Assembly (NCBI GenBank): GCA_024226935.1 | Contig: JAAELK010000120.1 | Location: 62,001 to 126,000 of the forward strand | Direction of reading: 5' to 3' | DNA from: Desulfobacteraceae bacterium | GTDB taxonomy: Bacteria; Desulfobacterota; Desulfobacteria; Desulfobacterales; Desulfobacteraceae | Length of the DNA stretch: 64,000 bases | Shown: positions 51,628 to 64,000 of the stretch, one piece after another | Layout of the letters: every line of letters starts with the position of its first letter | Position numbering within the stretch: the stretch's first letter is position 1 | Position numbers and translations under genes: made by a program | Notes under the pieces: model-generated | The model's input: only the letters and a program-made list of their open reading frames with translations | Database searches by the model: none | Told to the model about the DNA's origin: nothing

Positions 51628-54399
51628 ATGAAACAATTGACCCTTGGAGCAAAATTGATCATTTTCTTTCTTTTAATAGGATTGATCCCCTTTAGCGTAA
51701 TCGGTGCCATATCCTATAAAAAATCAAGCAATGCGCTTTCAGGGGCTGCATTTGGACAACTCAAGGGAATGCGGGCGGTCAAAAAAGCACAGATCACCCA
51801 GTTTTTTAATGAACGTAGAGGTGATATGGGCGTACTGATGGAAACTGTCAGTACATTGAGAAAGGAGGCCTTCGACAAGCTTGAGGCAATCCAGCAATTA
51901 AAAAAGGCAGCCCTGGAAAGCTATTTCACCGATATGTTTCTAAAAATGAACATGTTTGCAAAAAGCAAAGATGTAAAATTACTTTATGATCGGCTTGTAA
52001 TTTATCACAATGATATGAATACATCTCCCACCGGGAACTATGATGTGACGACTTCCGAATATAAGCAGATATGGAAAACCCTGGGAGCTAGCATGACAAA
52101 TTTTTATGACGCCAGTGGAGTGTATGATGTCTTCCTTATTTGCGCTAAACATGGACATGTTATGTATTCAGCAGCAAAAGAACAGGACCTAGGAGAAAAT
52201 ATCGCCCATGGAAGATATAAGGATTCGGGCCTCGGCAATCTTTGGTCAAAGATTATCAATTCCGGCAAACCCGCCATTGTCGATATAACACCCTATGCCC
52301 CAAGCAATGATGAACCTGCCATGTTTGCAGGATATCCCATAAATAATCAAGCAGGATCCATGATTGGAATCATTGCATTCCAGTTGCCCCTTGATCAAAT
52401 CAATAAAGTGATGACTACAAGGTATGGACTGGGCGAAACCGGAGAATCGTATCTTGTGGGACCGGACAAACTGATGCGGTCGGATTCTTATCTTGACCCA
52501 GAAAATCATACGGTTAAGGCAAGTTTTTCAAATCCTGATAAAGGCAGTGCAGATACAACAGCCGTGCAACTTGCCCTGGCTGGAAAACACGGCAGGAAGC
52601 TTATGACAGACTATAATGGAAATCCTGTGTTATCTTGCTATGATCCGATTAAAATAATGGATCTTAACTGGGCGATTCTTACTGAAATCGACGTTGCAGA
52701 AGCATTTTGCCCCAAAGATGAATCGGGGGAGTATTTTTTTAAAAAATATACTGAAATGTACGGATATTATGACCTTTTCCTGATTAACCCCAATGGATAT
52801 GCATTTTATACAGTTAGCCAGGAAGCAGACTACCAGACCAATTTTGAAAACGGAAAATACGCAAATTCAGGCCTTGGAAAGCTTTTTAGAATAGTAAAGG
52901 CCTCCCAAAAATACGGGGTTGCAGATTTTGAACCCTATGCCCCGAGCAATGATGCCCCCAGTGCCTTCATAGCCCAGCCGGTCCTTGATGGCAAAAAAGT
53001 TGAGATGGTAGTGGCCCTGCAACTTTCCCTTGATGCCATCAATAATATCATGCAACAAAGAGAGGGTATGGGAAAAAGCGGGGAAACTTATCTTGTGGGC
53101 CCAGACATGCTCATGAGATCGGACAGTTTTCTTGATCCCACCAACCACACGGTTAAAGCCTCATTTGCCAATCCTTCCACTGGCAGCGTGGATACCCAGG
53201 CAGCAAGAGAAGCGCTTTCCGGCAAAGAAGACACAAAAATCATCATTGACTATAACGGCAATCCTGTACTTTCAGCGTTCACGCCTTTGAAAATTGGTGA
53301 CACTACCTGGGCGCTTATTGCCGAAATCGATGAATCCGAAGCATTTGCGGCGGTTAACACAATTAAATGGCTTATGATAATCATCGCCATCATCAGTGCC
53401 GCTGCAATTTTTGGAATCGCATGGTTGATTGCACGTTCCATAAGCAAGCCTATCAATGTAATTACCAATGGAATGAGTGAAGGAGCAAATCAAGTCGCTT
53501 CTGCTTCTAGCCAGGTATCTTCATCCAGCCAGTCCATGGCAGAAGGAGCTTCCCAGCAGGCTGCATCCATAGAGCAAACCTCTTCTTCCATGGAAGAGAT
53601 GTCTTCCATGACCAAGAAAAATGCTGAAAATGCCGGCCATGCCGATAATTTAATGAAGGAAGCTAACCAGCTTGTAATTACCGCCAATGAATCAATGGGG
53701 CAGTTAACAACATCAATGGAGGATATTTCCAAAGCCAGTGAGGAAACCTCGAAAATCATTAAGACAATTGATGAAATCGCCTTTCAGACCAATTTACTTG
53801 CCCTTAATGCAGCAGTCGAGGCAGCCCGGGCCGGTGAAGCAGGGGCAGGTTTTGCCGTGGTGGCAGATGAAGTCAGAAATCTTGCCATGAGAGCTGCCGA
53901 TGCCGCAAAAAATACAGCAGAGCTGATAGAAGGGACTGTAAAAAAAGTAACAGATGGCACAACACTTGTGTCAACCACAAATGATGCGTTCAGCAAAGTT
54001 GCTAAAAGCACAACCAAGGTCGCAGATCTAGTTGCAGAAATTTCTGAAGCATCCAAAGAGCAATCCAGTGGTATTGAACAGGTAAATCTTGCAATTACCG
54101 AAATGGATAAAGTAGTCCAGCAAAATGCCGCCAATGCGGAAGAATCCGCAGCTGCCTCGGAAGAGATGAATGCCCAGGCAGAACAACTAAGAGAATATGT
54201 GGGGGATCTTGTTCAACTTGTAACTGGTAAAAATGACCAGAATATCAACTCTGGTAAAACCCGAAGGAGAAAAGCGCCTTGCCACCCTTCAAAACCAGCC
54301 GGGGCGAAAAGAAAAAAAATGCTGGCCCATGATACAAAAGAGATATCACCCGACCAGGTGATTCCTTTTGATGAAGACAAAACCTTTAAAGATTTTTAA
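51628..54399 (+). CDS. Methyl-accepting chemotaxis protein with duplicated sensor module
   Basis: 923 residues. Transmembrane helices near 8-30 and 578-600. Between them are two similar sensor modules, about 170-365 and 385-580, with near-identical blocks: [16 protein letters not shown] versus [16 protein letters not shown], and [20 protein letters not shown] versus [20 protein letters not shown]. The cytoplasmic part (about 605-890) includes the receptor tip [24 protein letters not shown] and heptad methylation helices. A full HAMP domain is not evident and no CheR-tethering pentapeptide is at the end. The ligand is unknown. Confidence 0.95.
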   Translation: MKQLTLGAKLIIFFLLIGLIPFSVIGAISYKKSSNALSGAAFGQLKGMRAVKKAQITQFFNERRGDMGVLMETVSTLRKEAFDKLEAIQQLKKAALESYFTDMFLKMNMFAKSKDVKLLYDRLVIYHNDMNTSPTGNYDVTTSEYKQIWKTLGASMTNFYDASGVYDVFLICAKHGHVMYSAAKEQDLGENIAHGRYKDSGLGNLWSKIINSGKPAIVDITPYAPSNDEPAMFAGYPINNQAGSMIGIIAFQLPLDQINKVMTTRYGLGETGESYLVGPDKLMRSDSYLDPENHTVKASFSNPDKGSADTTAVQLALAGKHGRKLMTDYNGNPVLSCYDPIKIMDLNWAILTEIDVAEAFCPKDESGEYFFKKYTEMYGYYDLFLINPNGYAFYTVSQEADYQTNFENGKYANSGLGKLFRIVKASQKYGVADFEPYAPSNDAPSAFIAQPVLDGKKVEMVVALQLSLDAINNIMQQREGMGKSGETYLVGPDMLMRSDSFLDPTNHTVKASFANPSTGSVDTQAAREALSGKEDTKIIIDYNGNPVLSAFTPLKIGDTTWALIAEIDESEAFAAVNTIKWLMIIIAIISAAAIFGIAWLIARSISKPINVITNGMSEGANQVASASSQVSSSSQSMAEGASQQAASIEQTSSSMEEMSSMTKKNAENAGHADNLMKEANQLVITANESMGQLTTSMEDISKASEETSKIIKTIDEIAFQTNLLALNAAVEAARAGEAGAGFAVVADEVRNLAMRAADAAKNTAELIEGTVKKVTDGTTLVSTTNDAFSKVAKSTTKVADLVAEISEASKEQSSGIEQVNLAITEMDKVVQQNAANAEESAAASEEMNAQAEQLREYVGDLVQLVTGKNDQNINSGKTRRRKAPCHPSKPAGAKRKKMLAHDTKEISPDQVIPFDEDKTFKDF

Positions 54400-54511
54400 A
54401 AATTAATTTACTGGCACAGAGCAATTTTATATTTACGCCCTGCTCCCAGCGATAAAGTTTTAGTAAAAAAAGTTGTAATGATTAATATATACCAAAAATA
54501 AAGGCAGTATC

Positions 54512-58115
<3,604 letters not shown>

Positions 58116-58502
58116 ATGAAACAAAAAAAAATTTTAATCGTTGATGATGAAATAGCCATACTTCAATTGTTTGAAATAGCATTTTTAAAAGCCGGCTATC
58201 AAGTTCGAACCGCTACAAACGCAGAACTTGCTTTAGAGCTATTAAAAAAAGAAGAGATTTATGTGATATTTTTAGATCTTAATATGCCTGGAATGGATGG
58301 TGTTCATCTATGTAAAAAGATTAAAGAGGATATGCCAATAACAGTGATTTACGCGATGACAGGGTATGCTTCTTTATTTGAACTCGCCGATTGCCGGGAT
58401 GCCGGATTTGATGATTATTTCAAAAAGCCCATTAATTTAGAATTATTACAGGAAGCCGCAGAAGAAGGTTTTAAAAAAATTATCCGGTGGAAAAAAAGAT
58501 AA
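58116..58502 (+). CDS. Stand-alone receiver (CheY-like) protein
   Basis: 128 residues with one receiver domain: ILIVDDEIAILQLF (acidic pocket), FLDLNMPGMDG (phospho-Asp), AMTGYAS (switch Thr) and FKKPIN (Lys). No output domain. It starts directly after cheB and probably is the CheA target that drives motility or pilus output. Some CheY hallmarks (Phe/Tyr switch context) are weak, so it is named generically. Confidence 0.93.
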   Translation: MKQKKILIVDDEIAILQLFEIAFLKAGYQVRTATNAELALELLKKEEIYVIFLDLNMPGMDGVHLCKKIKEDMPITVIYAMTGYASLFELADCRDAGFDDYFKKPINLELLQEAAEEGFKKIIRWKKR

Positions 58503-58701
58503 TAATTAAAAAAATACTGCTTTAAACACCGAAAAATAGTATAAAGGGGATAGACCATTGAAACACCTGAGGATTGAACCCTATACCAAAGAAGTGGTAA
58601 AAGGGATTGTCAGACTCCTTATTGAAGGTGTAAAAAACCATCTGGCAAAAATCGATCTGATGGTCAGAAAAACCAATACCCCTATGGTTAAGGAGTGTCA
58701 A

Positions 58702-59118
58702 ATGAAACTTTCACACGACGAAATTAAAACAAGGCTTAAGGAATGGAACCTGGCCTGGGATAAGCACGATCTTGACAAAGTCATGGATCTCTTCCATGAA
58801 GATGTTTTTTTTGAAAACTGGACAGGTGCCTATGTCAAAGGGAAAAAAAATTTAAGAAAAGTCTGGACTTCCTGGTTTGAAAACCACGGCAATTTCAGAT
58901 TTTTAGAAGCAGAAACCTTTGTGGATGAGCAGGTACAAAAAGTATTATACCGCTGGGTGCTTGAATGGCCTTCAATGGAACCTGGCTTTGAAGACAGGCA
59001 GGAAATAAGAAAAGGCGTGGATGTAATCCATTTCAAGGATGGTAAAATCATTAACAAACTCACTTTTTCCAAGACAACCCTTGAAATTGATAATAAACGA
59101 TATGCCATGCACCTTTGA
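58702..59118 (+). CDS. NTF2/SnoaL-like protein
   Basis: 138 residues from the ATG at 58702, with AGGAG seven bases before it. The SnoaL/NTF2 pattern EWNLAWDKHDLDKVMDLFHEDVFFENW, then KGKKNLRKVWTSWFENHGNF, and IEI-type strands. It forms a small cone-shaped pocket; ligand or reaction unknown. A TTG at 58558 with a GGGGA site would add 48 residues in frame and is an alternative start or separate leader. Confidence 0.75.
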   Translation: MKLSHDEIKTRLKEWNLAWDKHDLDKVMDLFHEDVFFENWTGAYVKGKKNLRKVWTSWFENHGNFRFLEAETFVDEQVQKVLYRWVLEWPSMEPGFEDRQEIRKGVDVIHFKDGKIINKLTFSKTTLEIDNKRYAMHL

Positions 59119-59168
59119 GACAAGATTTGCTTTTCAGCGCAAGGCATATCACCAAACAAAAAACACCA

Positions 59169-59204
59169 AGTTCCCTAACCGGAAACCTCAATGGAACCGC
59201 CTCA
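59169..59204 (-). promoter_or_regulatory. Predicted bacterial SECIS hairpin downstream of the arsS UGA
   Basis: On the minus strand, UGA is followed after three bases by GGUUCC (59198-59193). That pairs with GGAACU (59174-59169) around an 18-base loop that contains GGU, as bacterial SECIS loops do. It is short and its loop is larger than the E. coli fdhF one, so only structure prediction against SelB would settle it. Confidence 0.45.
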
Positions 59205-60164
59205 GGTGAATCCGCTGCCGGCAGTGCAGGCGTAACAATGATTACCCACGGCAACCTCCTGATTATTAAAATTCATATTTGTCAAATCACCGATATGTGT
59301 TCTTAAATTGCCCTTGGGCAATCGAGCTGCCAGATTAAAATCACAATCGTAAAGATACCCGTCCCAGGATATCGAAATCAAATGACGACACATCAATCCG
59401 TCCAAGGTACATGGATTAAATTTTTCCCAGAGGGATTTCAGATAGGTCTCAAAAATTTCTTTTTTTTTCAACCAGGTTTCGAACCGTCCCAGGGGCATGT
59501 TGGCAAAGGTGAACAATCGATTGAAAACAATCCCCCATTTATCTTTGAGTACCCTGCGAAATCGTTTTTCCGCTACGGCCTGGGGGGTGGGCATGAACGC
59601 ACCTGCCGGATTTGACACCAAATCCAGAACAAGACTTGCATCCTTTTTCCCATACCCCATATCATTGAGCAGTTTTATAGCCTTAATGCTCTTATCAAAC
59701 ACCCCTTCCCCCCGTTGGCCCTCGGTTTGGGAAAGATTCAATGATGGCAGAGAAGCAACAATAGTTACCCTGTGTTTCACCAGCAAATCCAGTAGACCAG
59801 GATCATTGATATCATAGAGTGCACTCAAGTTGGACCGTAACATCAGAGTATTGGTCAATCCGGCCATTTCCTCAATCAAAACCGGCAGATGGGGATTCAT
59901 TTCAGGAGCCCCACCTGTGATATCCACTACCTCACAGGCAGCCTTTTTTTGAAATTGGATCACCTGGTGGATGGTGGCAAGATCCATAAGTTCTTTTCGC
60001 CCAGGGCCCGCCGACAAATGACAATGTTTACAAACCTGATTACATAAAAGACCCAGGTTTATCTGGCAGATGACCGTCTCTCCCCGTTTCAGGAAAAGAC
60101 CATGATTCTTGAGGGTTTGATCAAAATCAGGAAAGCCACCCTCTTGTAAATTTTGAATTTCCAT
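59175..60164 (-). CDS. arsS: ArsS-like radical SAM protein, predicted selenoprotein (UGA at residue 321)
   Basis: 329 residues if the in-frame TGA at 59204-59202 is read as selenocysteine; the upstream part is 320 residues. The SAM cluster Cys41, Cys45, Cys48 (CNQVCKHC), ITGGAPEM, MLRSNLSA and the DUF3641 C-terminal part (CRHLISISWDGYLYDCDFN, then CYACTAGSGFT) are ArsS-like. Homologues carry a Cys or Sec in a C-terminal GG motif; here the codons after the TGA give GGSIEVSG and then TAG, which matches. The family is linked to arsenosugar biosynthesis. AhpD-like 60184-60516 is its usual partner. Terminating at TGA would lose the conserved motif. Confidence 0.8.
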
Positions 60165-60183
60165 CGATCAAGGTTTTCCTGTT

Positions 60184-60516
60184 TTACATTGACATTTTTT
60201 CAGCTATATTTCTCATCTGAACTCCGTGGACCAGAGAGGCTCCACCCCGGATGGCCGTGGCCACATGAAGAGCTTCCGTCATTTCAGAAAGATTGGACCC
60301 TTTTTCAAGGCAACCTTTGGTATAGGCATCAATACAATAAGGACACTGGATGGTATGGGCCACAGCCAGGGCTATCAGGGATTTTTCCCTTGCCGTGAGA
60401 TCTCCTTCAGCAAAAACTTGCCCATAGTATTCAAAAAAATTTTTAGCAAGTTCAGGGGCATCTTTCCCAACTTCTTCAAATTTTAACAGATCTTCCGGAT
60501 TATAATAATTTTCCAT
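60184..60516 (-). CDS. AhpD/CMD-family protein, arsenosugar-associated peroxidase-like
   Basis: 110 residues of the carboxymuconolactone decarboxylase/AhpD fold: FFEYYGQVFAEGDLTAREKSLIALAVAH, then redox motif CPYC in HTIQCPYCIDAYTKG, and HVATAIRGGASLVHGVQMRN. Its place 19 bp upstream of arsS matches the arsS-linked, peroxidase-like family, where the first active-site residue is Sec in some genomes and Cys here. A thiol-based reductase or peroxidase role is plausible. Confidence 0.87.
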   Translation of the reverse strand: MENYYNPEDLLKFEEVGKDAPELAKNFFEYYGQVFAEGDLTAREKSLIALAVAHTIQCPYCIDAYTKGCLEKGSNLSEMTEALHVATAIRGGASLVHGVQMRNIAEKMSM

Positions 60517-60531
60517 ACATAATTTCCTTAT

Positions 60532-61704
60532 TTATTTTACACGATCAAAGGCTTTTTTAAACCCATCAAAAGAACCTTTAATAGTTTTTTCCGGCACCGC
60601 ATAGGACAGCCTAAAAAAACCGGGCCCACCAAAACCTGTTCCGGGAACTGCCAAAATATTTTCTTGCTTCAGGAGATTAACAAACTCAAGGTCATCTTCA
60701 ATGGGACTTTTTGGAAAAAGATAAAAGGCACCCTGGGGCACATCAAATTGATACCCGGCAGCAAAGAGTCCTTCACATAACATGTCCCGGCGTTTTTTAT
60801 AAATATCAATATCCACGCTAACACCCTGGAGCCGTCCCACCACCTGCTGGAAAAGCGCCGGCGCATTCACATACATCATGGTATTTGTCACCCCGGCCGC
60901 CCCGGCAATCATAGCTGCATCCTCGGCTTTGGGATGAATGGCAAGGTATCCGATTCGCTCCCCTGCCAGGGACAATTCCTTGGAATAGGAGCTAAGTATA
61001 ATGGTATGGGGATACACATCAAAAACTGAAGGTACCTGGGCACCATAAACAAGCTTTCGATAAGGTTCATCAGAAATCAAATAGATACGTTTGCCAAACT
61101 TTTTACTGGCCTCTTCAAGCAGATTTCCCAACCCCTCAAGTTCTTCTTTTGTATAAACGACTCCCGTAGGATTATTAGGAGAATTGATCAGCATTACCCT
61201 CGTATTTTTTGTAATGGCAGCTTGAATAGCAGCAAGATCCAGATGAAAATCTGCCAGGGAGGATACGGGTTTCAAATTTGCATTGGCCACAAAAGCATAT
61301 TGATTATAGCCAACAAAATAAGGAGCAGATACCAAAATATCTTCTCCTGGGTTCAGCAATGCCCTCAGGGTGTCATTCAATGCTCCAGCGGCACCTGCAG
61401 TCATTATCACTAAATCCCGGGTAAGCCCTACATTAAACTCCTTATTCAAGTAATCAGCCACGGCCTGCCTCACTTGGGGATATCCTGGGTTAGGCATATA
61501 TCCGTGGGTGGTATCATCATTATTGATTAGTTCCAACAAAGTCTTTTTAACAACAGCCGGAGGGGGAACATCAGGATTACCAAGGGAAAAATCAAATACA
61601 TTATCGGCCCCATATTTTTCTCTCAACCGCGCACCTTCTTCAAACATTTTTCGAATCATGGATGCGGATTCAACCATTTTCACCATCTTATCTGCAATCG
61701 GCAT
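60532..61704 (-). CDS. PLP-dependent class I/II aminotransferase
   Basis: 390 residues of fold type I. SLGNPDVPPP (N-terminal substrate arm), YLNKEFNVGLTRDLVIMTAGAAGALN, NSPNNPTGVVYTKEE, the PLP Lys in ILSSYSKELSLAGERIGY and FRLSYAVP are conserved with aspartate/aromatic aminotransferases. It transfers an amino group between 2-oxoglutarate and an amino acid; substrate not decidable here. It sits 15 bases upstream of the AhpD-like gene and may be co-transcribed with arsS. Confidence 0.92.
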   Translation of the reverse strand: MPIADKMVKMVESASMIRKMFEEGARLREKYGADNVFDFSLGNPDVPPPAVVKKTLLELINNDDTTHGYMPNPGYPQVRQAVADYLNKEFNVGLTRDLVIMTAGAAGALNDTLRALLNPGEDILVSAPYFVGYNQYAFVANANLKPVSSLADFHLDLAAIQAAITKNTRVMLINSPNNPTGVVYTKEELEGLGNLLEEASKKFGKRIYLISDEPYRKLVYGAQVPSVFDVYPHTIILSSYSKELSLAGERIGYLAIHPKAEDAAMIAGAAGVTNTMMYVNAPALFQQVVGRLQGVSVDIDIYKKRRDMLCEGLFAAGYQFDVPQGAFYLFPKSPIEDDLEFVNLLKQENILAVPGTGFGGPGFFRLSYAVPEKTIKGSFDGFKKAFDRVK

Positions 61705-62157
61705 ATACTTTTCCTCTGAACTAGTAAATTAAAATAATTTCTACCATACCCTAAATTTTTCTTGATGAAAATAGCCCATTTAAAAACCGGCTTCAACTTT
61801 TAAATGGACATTTTTTAAATAAAAAGAACATAGAGGGATTGAAAATTATCCAATCCCCAGATTTTTACTCCAATGGATACTACCGGATATAATATTTAAA
61901 CCGATAGATCACCGGAGAAAAAAGGGTTTTCATTCTCGCCAATACTCAGGTTGGTCATACTATATTTCCAATGTTTTTTTTAAAATTCATTTATCTTGAT
62001 TTTAGGCAGCAAACCTTGCTTAAAAAATAATTCCGGCAGAAAAAAATAAATTTCTTGAATAAAAATTTCTTTTATGTCAAGAATTTCCTAATAGAGATGT
62101 TCAATTAATTCTTATTTACAATTCATATAGCGCTAATATTTCAGGGAGGAATACCGT
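61705..62157. other. 453-bp AT-rich gap with two inverted repeats
   Basis: No gene seen. CCATTTAAAA (61776-61785) pairs perfectly with TTTTAAATGG (61798-61807) and is followed by T6, resembling a weak terminator on the plus strand. GGGATTG (61835-61841) pairs with CAATCCC (61851-61857). From about 61980 the DNA becomes markedly AT-rich and continues so into the next gene. AGGGAGGAA stands just before that gene's start. Confidence 0.5.
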
Positions 62158-64000
62158 TGAACTTAATAAAAGTGCTTAGTAAAGTAAATCAAATTGAAAA
62201 AATATCTTTTTTAAAAATATTAGATAAGTATAGCGAAACAAATAGAGAGAAAAATCCAAAAATTGATAAAATTTTATCCGATAGTAATAATATTCTTAAA
62301 AAAGCAGAAGATATCAATATTGTTCAATTATTCAACTTGCTTAGAAATGAATACACAGAACATTTAAAACATGGCATCAAATTTAGTAACTTCCAAATAG
62401 AGTTGATCGTTGAAATTTTTATTCGAGATGGGAATCAAATGATGTCTCGTGACTGGTTCGATAAATTATACAAAAAATCATTAAATAATCTCAATAACCA
62501 GATCAAGTCGATGAAATCACAAATAACTAATGAAACAGCGAACATATCACCAGAAAGAAAACGAGATTATATAATCTTCAAAAATTGCGTTAATACTGCC
62601 TATACTAATGATATAGAAATCAACCGAGAACAACAGATAACATGGAAGGAAAAAACAATTCTTCACACATTATCAAAAAATCTTGATCTGTCGAGTGAAG
62701 AAGACAAAGCTATTACCTACTCGATAATACCACCTGAAAAGTATAATGTTGAAGATGTTATAAATGAATTAAAAGAAACAGGAATTGTCTTTTTCAATCG
62801 TAAATCCAATACCATATTTATCCCCGATGAAATAATATATATTCTTAGAAAAATTTTAGAGATAGAGCTACCTTTCAAATATTTGCGCAGAATCTTAAAA
62901 CATCTTAAAGACCCTGAAATCAATTTAATTGCTAAAAAACACGGCATTGACAAAAAAATTTCAAGAATTGACAAAATCAATGCCATATTAAATCAAGGTG
63001 TCAACGTCACGTCATTACTTAGCAATGATATATTTCAAGATAAAGTGACTAAAAATGATAGAGCAAAAAGGGTTCAAGAACTTATCAAAAAAGATTTAGA
63101 TATTTCGGTGCCAAAACTCGGAAGATCATTAGAAGAAAAAATTTATATTTTATTAGATTATCTTAGAAATCAAGAAAAAGAAGATTCAATATCATTATCC
63201 AAAGATGGCTTGGATAAATTAATATCATTGCTTGTTAAATTCAAACCGGATTTAAACAAAACAATAAAGGCAGAGTTTGAGCTTCAAGAAGATGAAGTTA
63301 TACAGGCAGACATTCTTACCGATTATGGCATTGGTCCAAGAGACATATTATATCTTCTGTCCAAAAAAGAACTAATTGAATTTTCAAAATACAATAAAAT
63401 TAACTCCAGGGGTAATAACGTATTAAATATTATAAATAATTTCCGAAATATTCAGGATCTATACTTTGATAATTATGTCGAAATTGGTTGCCGTGATATA
63501 AATTCACTTAAAGATAAAGGGCTTGTGATTAAAGAAAGTGAATTGGGCTCACTCTATGAAAAGCTGACTAAAGATCTATTCAGAAAATTGGGCTTTGATG
63601 TTGATGAAAAATTGAGAGCCAAGATAAATACCGCAAGATCAAAAATGGATATTCTCATAAATTTAGGTAATAAAGATGTTATTATCATTGAATGCAAGAC
63701 TATTAAAGACAAAGATTACAATAAATTCACAACAGTATCTCGACAGCTTAAATCTTATGAGGCACTATGTAAAAAAAATGGATATCATGTAAACCAAGTC
63801 CTTATCGTCTCAAATGATTTTACAGAAGATTTTATAGGAGAATGTGAATACGAATATGATATTGGTATTTCGCTCTTAACTTCCAGTGATTTACTCAAAA
63901 TTTACGAAGGCCTTAAAGAATCTCACCTAGGAGAATTGCCTGTAAGGCTTATAACTAGAGGTGGTGCTCTTAATGGAGATAGAATAGTAAAAGCTTTGAG
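62158..64000 (+). CDS. Large protein with C-terminal PD-(D/E)XK-like nuclease motif, 3' end off the window
   Basis: At least 614 codons stay open to the right edge. The TTG at 62158 follows GGGAGG at proper spacing; the next in-frame ATG is about 95 codons later. The product is very Lys/Asn/Ile-rich and helical, with no recognised family in the first ~450 residues. A SAP-like segment, INLIAKKHGIDKKISRIDKI, lies near 260-280. Near residues 465-520 is a nuclease-like core: LYEKLTKDLFRKLGFDVDEK, then SKMDILINLG and VIIIECKTI, fitting D...ExK of Mrr/restriction-type enzymes. Base composition unlike its neighbours suggests horizontal transfer. Defence or restriction function is an inference. Confidence 0.75.

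Noticed and set aside
58558-58701. Separate 48-codon peptide upstream of the NTF2-like gene
   Set aside because: It is in frame with that gene from a TTG and may be an N-terminal extension; no independent stop or family supports a separate gene.

Overview
This window looks like chromosomal DNA of a sulfate-reducing Desulfobacterota, most like the Desulfobacteraceae. The clues are an ahbC-hemB-ahbD cluster for the siroheme-dependent haem route, a DUF39 homocysteine-biosynthesis gene, a pyrophosphate-dependent phosphofructokinase, an ArsS-type radical SAM gene that appears to use UGA as selenocysteine, and a moderately AT-rich, oligo-A-rich coding style. This assignment is inferred from gene content; no rRNA or marker comparison was possible.

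Region 1 (1-19.3 kb) is a type IV pilus and glycan locus. On the minus strand a minor-pilin operon (fimT-pilW-pilV-pilX-pilY1) runs off the left edge. Upstream of it lie a glycosyltransferase, three genes for a UDP-2,3-diacetamido-glucuronic-acid type sugar (wbpB/D/E family), an acetyltransferase, a flippase-like membrane protein and a TMTC-like GT-C/TPR protein. The last of these follows the major pilin gene pilA. pilA has a good sigma-54 promoter, an upstream inverted repeat and its own terminator. Divergent from it are a VKOR-DsbA fusion and another GT-C protein. A PilR-type regulator lies just beyond, and rpoN is also in the window, so the regulatory circuit for pilA is largely visible. 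Together these suggest a pilus whose pilin is disulfide-bonded and possibly glycosylated.

Region 2 (17.9-39.5 kb) is housekeeping. A minus-strand run holds an M23 peptidase, the DUF39 protein, lepB, pyrB, pyrC and pilR. A long plus-strand run follows: kdsA-kdsC-lptC-lptA-lptB-rpoN-hpf-ptsN-rapZ-EIIA(Man), then gap-tpiA-secG, tRNA-Leu(GAG), a small Cys-rich protein, a ClpX-like AAA+ ATPase and the haem genes.

Region 3 (39.6-49.9 kb) begins with a three-gene operon: a Slam-like TPR/beta-barrel outer-membrane protein, a FecR-domain protein ending in a TbpB-like barrel, and a CHASE2 adenylate/guanylate cyclase. I read this as a candidate surface-export and envelope-sensing unit. Opposite it are PPi-PFK and a diguanylate cyclase. 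Then comes ftsY, whose reading frame carries an in-frame TAA between two A-tracts.

Region 4 (50-64 kb) has a LysE exporter, a chemotaxis operon (cheW, an MCP with a duplicated sensor, an unusual cheA, cheB, a receiver protein), an NTF2-like protein, a predicted selenoprotein arsS with its AhpD-like partner, and an aminotransferase. The right edge holds an AT-rich open frame of more than 614 codons with a C-terminal PD-(D/E)XK-like nuclease motif, the most likely start of an undescribed accessory or defence module. Three copies of a roughly 90-bp two-hairpin repeat (6.1, 9.4 and 50.0 kb) and one 126-bp nested palindrome (14.85 kb) are dispersed elements not explained by the genes.
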